Below are positions 21,158 through 26,180 of a stretch of DNA of 26,180 bases, in pieces. Both the position numbers and the translations under genes were made by a program. The notes under the pieces were generated by a model. It made no database searches, had not been told where the DNA came from, and saw only the letters and a program-made list of their open reading frames with translations. The DNA is taken from NCBI GenBank assembly GCA_045631845.1, contig JAZQVM010000025.1, positions 1-26,180 of the forward strand, given 5' to 3'. This DNA is from CAKSHC01 sp045631845 (GTDB lineage: Bacteria; Bacillota; Clostridia; Oscillospirales; UMGS1783). Numbering within the stretch: position 1 is the stretch's first letter; each line of letters opens with the position of its first letter.

Positions 21158-21569
21158 GAGAGTGAAGTACAGAAGAGTACACCGTGGCAGAATGACCGGC
21201 CGCGCCCTCGTTGGCAACACCGTGTCCCATGGCGAATTCGGTCTGGCTACCGAAGAGCCCGCATGGATCACTGCCAATCAGATTGAAGCCGCTCGTATCG
21301 CCATGACCCGTTTTACCAAGCGTGGCGGTAAGGTGTGGATCAAAGTATTCCCCCACAAGCCCATCACCCGTAAGCCCCTTGAAACCCGTATGGGTAAAGG
21401 TAAGGGCGCTCCCGAGTATTGGGTAGCCGTAGTAAAACCCGGCAAGGTTATGTTTGAGATCGCCGGCGTCTCGGAAGAGGTCGCCCGTGAGGCATTCCGC
21501 TTGGCTTCTCATAAGCTGCCGGTCAAGTGCAAGTTCGTCGCCAGAGAAGACCTCGGAGGTGATAAGTGA
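21144..21569 (+). CDS. rplP: 50S ribosomal protein L16 (uL16)
   Basis: A 141-residue L16, starting MLMPKRVKYRRVHRGRMTGR and containing VWIKVFPHKPITRKPLETRM and GKGAPEYWVAVVKPGKVMFE. It helps position A-site tRNA in the 50S subunit. The start at 21144 fits the family and has AAGGAGGA eight bases upstream; a longer in-frame reading from 21090 would lie inside rpsC. It overlaps the rpsC end by 14 bases and shares one base with the rpmC start. Confidence 0.97.
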   Translation: MLMPKRVKYRRVHRGRMTGRALVGNTVSHGEFGLATEEPAWITANQIEAARIAMTRFTKRGGKVWIKVFPHKPITRKPLETRMGKGKGAPEYWVAVVKPGKVMFEIAGVSEEVAREAFRLASHKLPVKCKFVAREDLGGDK

Positions 21570-21781
21570 TGAAGGCAAAGGATCAGAGAGATAAATTCAG
21601 AGCTATGAGCGAGCAGGAGCTGACCAAGAAGATCGCAGATCTCAAGGAAGAGCTGTTCAACCTTCGCTTTCAGCATGCTACCAACCAGCTCGAAAATCCT
21701 CTGCGCATCTCCCAGACCAAGAAGGATATCGCAATGGCAAAGACTATTCTTCGTGAAAAGGAGTTGAAAGTCGAGGCCTAA
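21569..21781 (+). CDS. rpmC: 50S ribosomal protein L29 (uL29)
   Basis: A 70-residue, two-helix L29 with SEQELTKKIADLKEELFNLR and FQHATNQLENPLRISQTKKD, the family signature. It sits near the tunnel exit next to L23. Either the GTG at 21566 or the ATG at 21569 could be used; the ATG is chosen for its nine-base spacing from GGAGG (21555-21559) and because it overlaps the rplP stop (TGATG). Confidence 0.95.
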   Translation: MKAKDQRDKFRAMSEQELTKKIADLKEELFNLRFQHATNQLENPLRISQTKKDIAMAKTILREKELKVEA

Positions 21782-21813
21782 GGGCTTGGCTTTCATGAAA
21801 GGAGGATTTTATC

Positions 21814-22071
21814 ATGAGTGAAAGAGGACTCAGAAAGACTCGTGTCGGTGTCGTTTCCAGCGACAAAATGGATAAGACTATCGTCGTGTCCATCGCCGAC
21901 CATGTAAAGCATCCGCTTTATTCTAAGGTTATCAAGCGCACCTACAAGCTGAAGGCTCACGATGAAAACAACGAGTGCCGCGTAGGCGATAAGGTTCGCG
22001 TAATGGAGACCAGACCCTTGTCCAAGGACAAGAGATGGAGACTGGTCGAAATCATTGAGAAGGCTAAATAA
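21814..22071 (+). CDS. rpsQ: 30S ribosomal protein S17 (uS17)
   Basis: An 85-residue OB-fold protein with RKTRVGVVSSDKMDKTIVVS, KHPLYSKVIKRTYKLKAHDE, and NECRVGDKVRVMETRPLSKD, as in bacterial S17. It binds 16S rRNA early in 30S assembly. AAAGGAGGA precedes the ATG. Length and order are typical. Confidence 0.97.
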   Translation: MSERGLRKTRVGVVSSDKMDKTIVVSIADHVKHPLYSKVIKRTYKLKAHDENNECRVGDKVRVMETRPLSKDKRWRLVEIIEKAK

Positions 22072-22097
22072 GAAAGCCCAGTAAGGAGGATACAACC

Positions 22098-22466
22098 GTG
22101 ATTCAGCAACAGACCTACATGAAGGCAGCTGACAACACCGGCGCAAAAGAGCTTATGTGCATCCGTGTGCTGGGCGGTACTGGCAGAAAGTATGCCAATA
22201 TCGGCGATGTTGTTATTGCCTCGGTTAAAAAGGCAGCACCCGGCGGCATGGTGAAAAAGGGTGATGTCGTTAAATGCGTGATTGTCCGCTCCGCACAGGG
22301 CATTCAGCGCGCTGACGGTAGCCGCATTCGTTTCGACGAGAACGCCGCCGTCATCATCCGTGAGGATAAGAACCCCCGCGGTACTCGTATCTTTGGGCCC
22401 ATCGCTCGTGAGCTGCGTGACAAGGAATACACCAAGATCCTGTCCCTGGCTCCCGAAGTGCTGTAA
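22098..22466 (+). CDS. rplN: 50S ribosomal protein L14 (uL14)
   Basis: A 122-residue L14, MIQQQTYMKAADNTGAKELM with VLGGTGRKYANIGDVVIASV and the C-terminal part FGPIARELRDKEYTKILSLA. It takes part in subunit bridging and is the binding site of the silencing factor RsfS. The start is a GTG at 22098, supported by AAGGAGG and by the family's invariant MIQ start. It overlaps an in-frame ATG of rplX by one base (not the chosen rplX start). Confidence 0.97.
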   Translation: MIQQQTYMKAADNTGAKELMCIRVLGGTGRKYANIGDVVIASVKKAAPGGMVKKGDVVKCVIVRSAQGIQRADGSRIRFDENAAVIIREDKNPRGTRIFGPIARELRDKEYTKILSLAPEVL

Positions 22467-22480
22467 TGGGAGGAAAAGAA

Positions 22481-22798
22481 ATGAACGATCTTCATATTAA
22501 ATCCGGCGATACCGTTCAGGTAATCTCCGGCGATTCCAAGGGTAGCACCGGCAAGGTTCTTGCCGTATCTCCCAAAGAGAAAAAGGTCATCGTTGAAGGT
22601 GTCAACATGGTGACCAAGCACGTTAAGCCCAAGAACCAACAGCAGCAGGGTGAGATCGTGAAGGCCGAAGGCGCTATGTATGCCTGCAAGGTCCAGCTTT
22701 ATTGCCCCAAGTGCAAGACCGGCGTTCGTACCGGCGTGAAGGTTGAAGACGGCAAAAAGGTCCGCGTCTGCAAGAAGTGCGGCGCTGTTATCGAATAA
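22481..22798 (+). CDS. rplX: 50S ribosomal protein L24 (uL24) with zinc-ribbon-like tail
   Basis: A 105-residue L24. The KOW motif spans roughly residues 6-35 (HIKSGDTVQVISGDSKGSTG), followed by VNMVTKHVKP. The C-terminal part has two Cys pairs, Cys75/Cys78 (CPKC) and Cys97/Cys100 (CKKC), a likely zinc ribbon. The start at 22481 is chosen: GGGAGG is seven bases upstream; an in-frame ATG at 22466 overlaps the rplN stop and would add five residues that are really the ribosome binding site. L24 initiates 50S assembly. Confidence 0.96.
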   Translation: MNDLHIKSGDTVQVISGDSKGSTGKVLAVSPKEKKVIVEGVNMVTKHVKPKNQQQQGEIVKAEGAMYACKVQLYCPKCKTGVRTGVKVEDGKKVRVCKKCGAVIE

Positions 22799-22812
22799 GG
22801 AGGGTAGGAGAC

Positions 22813-23352
22813 ATGACAAGATTACAAGAACGTTATATCAACGAAGTGGCTCCCGCTCTGAACAAGAAGTATCAGTATAAGAGCTGCATGCAGATTCCGA
22901 AGTTCGATAAAATCGTCATCAACGTTGGTTGCGGCGAAGCCCGTGAGAATGCTAAGGTTATCGACGCTGTTGTCAACGACCTGACCAAGATCACCGGCCA
23001 GAAGCCCGTCGTTTGCGCCGCTCGCAAGTCGGTTGCAAACTTCAAACTGCGTGAAGGTATGCCCATCGGCGTGAAAGTCACTCTGCGTGGCGATCGTATG
23101 TATGAATTCATGGATCGTCTGTTCAGCCTGGCTCTGCCCCGTGTGCGTGACTTCCGCGGTATTTCGGCAGATTCCTTTGATGGCCGTGGCAACTATGCCC
23201 TGGGCCTGAAAGAACAGCTGATCTTCCCCGAAATTGAGTACGATAAGATCGACAAGGTTCGTGGTATGGACATCGTGTTCGTTACCACCGCCAAGACCGA
23301 TGAAGAAGCTCGTGAGCTGCTCTCTCTGATGGGCGCTCCGTTTGCCAAGTAA
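22813..23352 (+). CDS. rplE: 50S ribosomal protein L5 (uL5)
   Basis: A 179-residue L5: MTRLQERYINEVAPALNKKY, IPKFDKIVINVGCGEARENA, TGQKPVVCAARKSVANFKLR, and VRDFRGISADSFDGRGNYAL. It binds 5S rRNA in the central protuberance and contacts P-site tRNA. The start at 22813 has GGAGGG about eight bases ahead; an earlier in-frame ATG at 22777 lies inside rplX and is rejected. Confidence 0.97.
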   Translation: MTRLQERYINEVAPALNKKYQYKSCMQIPKFDKIVINVGCGEARENAKVIDAVVNDLTKITGQKPVVCAARKSVANFKLREGMPIGVKVTLRGDRMYEFMDRLFSLALPRVRDFRGISADSFDGRGNYALGLKEQLIFPEIEYDKIDKVRGMDIVFVTTAKTDEEARELLSLMGAPFAK

Positions 23353-23365
23353 GGAGGCGATACGC

Positions 23366-23551
23366 ATGGCTAGAAAAGCACTGGTTTTACAGCAGAAAGA
23401 AGCTCCCAAGTTCTCGACGAGAGCCTATAACAGATGCAAGATATGCGGTCGTCCCCATGCTTATCTTCGTAAGTATGGCATCTGCCGTATCTGCTTTAGA
23501 GAATTGGCCTACAAGGGCCAGATTCCCGGCGTGAAGAAGTCCAGCTGGTAA
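23366..23551 (+). CDS. rpsZ: 30S ribosomal protein S14, zinc-binding type (uS14)
   Basis: A 61-residue short S14 of the zinc (C+) type. Cys24, Cys27, Cys40 and Cys43 (CKIC...CRIC) form the zinc site, and the tail GQIPGVKKSSW is standard. It is part of the 30S head. The start at 23366 (MARKA) is supported by AAGGAGGCG; an upstream in-frame ATG lies in rplE. The location between rplE and rpsH is typical of the spc operon. Confidence 0.97.
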   Translation: MARKALVLQQKEAPKFSTRAYNRCKICGRPHAYLRKYGICRICFRELAYKGQIPGVKKSSW

Positions 23552-23565
23552 GAGGAGGAATAGAA

Positions 23566-23964
23566 ATGCAGATTACTGATCCGATTGCTGATATGCTCAC
23601 CAGAATCCGCAATGCGAACTCTGCCAAGCATGACAGCGTAGATATTCCCGCCTCCAACATGAAGAAGGCTATTGCCCAGATACAGCTGGATGAGGGTTAC
23701 ATCAAGAAGTATGACGTCGTTGAAGACGGCAAGCAGGGCATGATCCATGTCGAGCTTAAGTACGGCCCCGGCAAGACCAAGATTATTCAGGGTCTGCGCC
23801 GTGTGTCCAAGCCCGGCCTGCGCATCTATGCCGGCAAAGAGGAAATGCCTCGCGTTATGCGTGGCCTGGGTATCGCCATCGTGTCCACCTCCAAGGGTGT
23901 TATGACCGATAAGGCAGCCAGAAAAGCAAACATCGGTGGCGAAGTTCTCGCCTTCGTATGGTAA
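23566..23964 (+). CDS. rpsH: 30S ribosomal protein S8 (uS8)
   Basis: A 132-residue S8: MQITDPIADMLTRIRNANSA, LDEGYIKKYDVVEDGKQGMI, and the C-terminal signature KEEMPRVMRGLGIAIVSTSKG followed by GGEVLAFVW. It binds the central domain of 16S rRNA and in E. coli represses the spc operon near rplE; no such site was identified here. AGAGGAGGAA lies before the ATG. Confidence 0.97.
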   Translation: MQITDPIADMLTRIRNANSAKHDSVDIPASNMKKAIAQIQLDEGYIKKYDVVEDGKQGMIHVELKYGPGKTKIIQGLRRVSKPGLRIYAGKEEMPRVMRGLGIAIVSTSKGVMTDKAARKANIGGEVLAFVW

Positions 23965-23980
23965 GAAAGGGGTATAAGTT

Positions 23981-24529
23981 ATGTCCAGAATTGGCAGAAA
24001 AGAAATAACTGTCCCTGCCGGCGTAACCGTCACCATTGGTGAGGGCAATCATATCGCCGTCAAGGGCCCCAAGGGCAGTCTCGAAATGAATGCCCATCCT
24101 GATATGCTGATCAAGCAGGAAAACGGTGTGATCACCGTGGCCCGTCCCACCGAGGGCAGAGAGCATCGCTCTTTGCATGGCCTGACTCGTACCCTCATCG
24201 CCAACATGGTGGAAGGTGTTACCAACGAGTTCTCCAAGACCCTGATCATCAACGGCGTCGGTTACCGTGCCGCTAAGCAGGGCAAGGATCTGGTTATGAA
24301 CCTCGGCTACTCTCATCAGGTCATCGTTAGCGAAACTGAGGACATCAAGATTGATGTTCCCAACCCGAACACCATCATTATCCACGGTGTGGATAAGCAG
24401 AAGGTCGGCCAGTTTGCTGCCGAAGTCAGAGAGAAGCGTCCGCCTGAGCCGTATAAGGGCAAAGGAATCAAGTACGAAACCGAGCGTATTATCCGTAAAG
24501 AGGGTAAAGCCGGTAAGGGTGCGAAGTAA
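23981..24529 (+). CDS. rplF: 50S ribosomal protein L6 (uL6)
   Basis: A 182-residue L6 with duplicated domains: MSRIGRKEITVPAGVTVTIG, RPTEGREHRSLHGLTRTLI, and INGVGYRAAKQGKDLVMNLGYSHQ in the middle; the C-terminal signature REKRPPEPYKGKGIKYETER is clear. It lies near the sarcin-ricin loop where translation GTPases bind. The ribosome binding site AAAGGGGT is slightly less typical than its neighbours. Normal length. Confidence 0.97.
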   Translation: MSRIGRKEITVPAGVTVTIGEGNHIAVKGPKGSLEMNAHPDMLIKQENGVITVARPTEGREHRSLHGLTRTLIANMVEGVTNEFSKTLIINGVGYRAAKQGKDLVMNLGYSHQVIVSETEDIKIDVPNPNTIIIHGVDKQKVGQFAAEVREKRPPEPYKGKGIKYETERIIRKEGKAGKGAK

Positions 24530-24541
24530 GGAGAAAAAGCA

Positions 24542-24892
24542 ATGGTTAAGAAAATTGACAGCAATAAGGCTCGTCTTAAGAGACATAAGAGAGTCCGTGG
24601 CAAAATTTCCGGCACTTCCGCTTGCCCTCGTTTGTGCGTATTCCGCTCTAACACCAATATCTATGCTCAGATCATTGATGATACTGAGGGTAAGACTTTG
24701 GCAAGTGCCAGCTCGCTGGGTCTGGAAGGTGGCTCCAATAAGGAAGCTGCCAAGCAGGTCGGTCTGCTGATTGCACAGAAGGCTAAGGAAGCCGGCATCG
24801 TGGATGTCGTATTCGATCGCGGCGGGTATGTTTACCACGGCCGTGTACAGGCACTCGCAGAAGGCGCCCGCGAGGGCGGCCTGAACTTTTAA
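24542..24892 (+). CDS. rplR: 50S ribosomal protein L18 (uL18)
   Basis: A 116-residue L18 that binds 5S rRNA with L5. A basic N-terminus (KKIDSNKARLKRHKRVRGKI) precedes PRLCVFRSNTNIYAQIIDDT, and the C-terminal VVFDRGGYVYHGRVQALAEG, AREGGLNF is canonical. AAGGAGAAAAAGCA precedes the ATG. Typical length and order. Confidence 0.97.
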   Translation: MVKKIDSNKARLKRHKRVRGKISGTSACPRLCVFRSNTNIYAQIIDDTEGKTLASASSLGLEGGSNKEAAKQVGLLIAQKAKEAGIVDVVFDRGGYVYHGRVQALAEGAREGGLNF

Positions 24893-24910
24893 CAAAGGAG
24901 GGCATAAACA

Positions 24911-25414
24911 ATGGCAGAATTGATCGATGCAAGCACCCTCGATCTCCAGGAAAGAGTTGTGTGCATTAATCGTGTATCCAAGACCGTCAAGGGCGGCCGC
25001 ATCATGAAGTTTGCGGCACTCGTCGTTGTTGGTAACGGCAACGGTATTGTCGGCGTTGGCATGGGCAAGTCCTCCGAAGTTCCCGATGCTATCCGTAAGG
25101 GCATCGAAGATGCGAAGAAGAAGCTCGTCCGTATCGCTATGAAGAATACCACCATTCCCCACGAGAACGTTGGCCGTTTCGGTGCTTCCATGGTAGTGCT
25201 GAAGCCTGCCGCTCCCGGTACCGGTGTTATCGCCGGCGGCGCTGTCCGTGCCGTCGTTGAGTTGGCCGGTATTCAGGATATCCGTACCAAGGCTCTGCGT
25301 TCCCGTAACCCCATCAACCTTGTTAACGCTACCATCAACGGCCTGTCCGAGATCCGTGATGCTCAGACGGTTGCGGCTATGCGCGGCAAGGAAGTTAAAG
25401 AAATCTTAGGTTAA
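24911..25414 (+). CDS. rpsE: 30S ribosomal protein S5 (uS5)
   Basis: A 167-residue S5. Its double-stranded RNA-binding-like N-terminal domain has LQERVVCINRVSKTVKGGRI and GNGNGIVGVGMGKSSEVPDA; the C-terminal domain has KPAAPGTGVIAGGAVRAVVE and RSRNPINLVNATINGL. It affects decoding accuracy at the mRNA entry channel. AAAGGAGGGC precedes the ATG. No unusual residues noticed. Confidence 0.97.
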   Translation: MAELIDASTLDLQERVVCINRVSKTVKGGRIMKFAALVVVGNGNGIVGVGMGKSSEVPDAIRKGIEDAKKKLVRIAMKNTTIPHENVGRFGASMVVLKPAAPGTGVIAGGAVRAVVELAGIQDIRTKALRSRNPINLVNATINGLSEIRDAQTVAAMRGKEVKEILG

Positions 25415-25427
25415 GGAGGTATTTATC

Positions 25428-25622
25428 ATGGCTCTCAAGATCACCTTGAAGAAATCTCTGATCAGCTGCAAAAAGAATCAGATAGATACCGCTAATACTT
25501 TCGGTCTGAAAAGACCGGGCGACGTTACCGTTCAGCCGGAGAACGCCGCTACCCTCGGCAAGGTTCGTGTTATTTCCCACCTTGTTGAAGTAGAAAAGGT
25601 CAAGGAGGCACGCAAGAAATGA
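25428..25622 (+). CDS. rpmD: 50S ribosomal protein L30 (uL30)
   Basis: A 64-residue L30, MALKITLKKSLISCKKNQID, TFGLKRPGDVTVQPE and KVRVISHLVEVEKV, with a very small alpha/beta fold. It is a late-assembling 50S protein absent from some bacteria. TTAAGGAGGT lies before the ATG. Its TGA overlaps the rplO start by four bases (ATGA). Confidence 0.95.
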   Translation: MALKITLKKSLISCKKNQIDTANTFGLKRPGDVTVQPENAATLGKVRVISHLVEVEKVKEARKK

Positions 25623-26059
25623 AATTGCATGAATTAACTCCTGCTGCCGGCTCCACCTTCGAGCCCAAGAGAAAGGGCAGAGGTATCGGTTCCGGTAACG
25701 GCAAGACCGGTGGCCGTGGCCACAAGGGCCAGAAGGCCCGTTCCGGCGGCGGTGTTCGTCCCGGATTTGAAGGCGGCCAGATGCCCCTTCAGAGACGTGT
25801 TCCGAAGCGTGGTTTCAACAACATCTTCGCTAAAGAATATGTCACCATCAACGTCGGGCGCCTGAACGCTTTTGAAGCTGGCGCTGTTGTCGATGCTGCC
25901 GCTCTGCATGAGGCCGGCATCATCTCCAAAACTTTGGACGGCGTTAAGTTCCTCGGTCGCGGCGAGGTCACCAAGGCTCTCACCGTGCGTGCCGCTAAGT
26001 TCACCGAGTCTGCTAAGCAGAAGATCGAAGCAGCCGGCGGCAAGGCTGAGGAGGTATAA
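25619..26059 (+). CDS. rplO: 50S ribosomal protein L15 (uL15)
   Basis: A 146-residue L15. The glycine/arginine-rich N-terminal extension is plain (RKGRGIGSGNGKTGGRGHKG, QKARSGGGVRPGFEGGQMPL), followed by RRVPKRGFNN and the globular C-terminal domain. It is a late-assembly protein of the 50S. The start overlaps the rpmD stop, with AAGGAGGCA ahead of it. The next gene, secY, starts three bases after the stop. Confidence 0.97.
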   Translation: MKLHELTPAAGSTFEPKRKGRGIGSGNGKTGGRGHKGQKARSGGGVRPGFEGGQMPLQRRVPKRGFNNIFAKEYVTINVGRLNAFEAGAVVDAAALHEAGIISKTLDGVKFLGRGEVTKALTVRAAKFTESAKQKIEAAGGKAEEV

Positions 26060-26061
26060 CG

Positions 26062-26180
26062 ATGTTCGAGGGATTGATCGCAGCATTTAAGAATTTTGAT
26101 TTGAGAAAGAAGATTCTTTTCACCGTCATGATTCTGCTGCTGTACCGCGTTGGCGCGCTGATCCCCGTTCCTTTCGTTGA
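26062..26180 (+). CDS. secY: Preprotein translocase subunit SecY, N-terminal fragment (right edge cuts it)
   Basis: Only the first 39 codons are in the window: MFEGLIAAFKNFDLRKKILF, then TVMILLLYRVGALIPVPFV. This is the conserved SecY start, an amphipathic N-terminal helix, the (R/K)KKI(L/W)FT motif and the first half of transmembrane helix 1 with YR.G..IPVP. SecY forms the protein-conducting channel in the inner membrane. GAGGAGGT lies at the end of rplO as ribosome binding site. Location after rplO is standard for the spc operon. Confidence 0.95.
   Translation, partial: MFEGLIAAFKNFDLRKKILFTVMILLLYRVGALIPVPFV

Noticed and set aside
23900..25162. 420-codon minus-strand frame opposite rplF, rplR and rpsE
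   Set aside because: Same reasoning: it spans three genuine genes and their spacers and has no start signals or recognisable protein features.
1..26180. Mobile elements, prophage, CRISPR arrays, tRNA or rRNA genes, and toxin-antitoxin or defence systems
   Set aside because: No transposase, direct-repeat arrays, cloverleaf-like sequences or defence-type proteins were seen. All larger genes belong to known housekeeping or sporulation families.

Overview
The window looks like the chromosome of an endospore-forming member of Clostridia with moderate GC content. Three things suggest this: Firmicutes-style AGGAGG ribosome binding sites before nearly every gene, spore-coat morphogenesis genes (a SipL-like SPOCS/LysM protein beside a SpoVM-like 23-residue peptide), and the gene order of the S10-spc ribosomal cluster. 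A gut Oscillospiraceae/Ruminococcaceae-like source is my inference; no taxonomic marker was searched. I saw no insertion sequences, prophage, CRISPR arrays, tRNA or rRNA genes.

Layout. (1) 3-3154, plus strand: the 3' part of a polyamine-type ABC transporter operon, potA (cut by the left edge)-potB-potC-potD, with overlapping genes and a strong terminator. (2) 3233-4982, plus strand: two very small ORFs (a 48-residue two-helix membrane peptide and a SpoVM-like peptide), then sipL with a plausible sigma-E promoter. (3) 10485-5027, minus strand: pgk-tpiA-gpmI-galU-rpsF-ssb-rpsR. A sigma-A promoter lies before pgk and a second one, partly inside the end of galU, drives rpsF-ssb-rpsR. A bidirectional hairpin terminator separates rpsR from the converging sipL. 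(4) 10648-13283, plus strand: a membrane-anchored protein with the PBP5/DacA fold whose three catalytic motifs are all altered, coupled by a one-base overlap to an AGCS-family Na+/alanine symporter, then a terminator. (5) 16574-13297, minus strand: gltX-glnS, a tandem glutamyl/glutaminyl-tRNA synthetase pair. (6) 16682-26180, plus strand: the S10-spc ribosomal protein operon, from a sigma-A promoter and a ~260-nt structured leader through rpsJ...rplO into secY, which runs off the right edge.

Most of the window is core housekeeping: glycolysis, translation, single-strand DNA binding and polyamine uptake. The parts most worth a second look are the small-ORF/sipL spore-coat cluster, the apparent pseudo-carboxypeptidase paired with an amino-acid symporter, and the S10-operon leader RNA.
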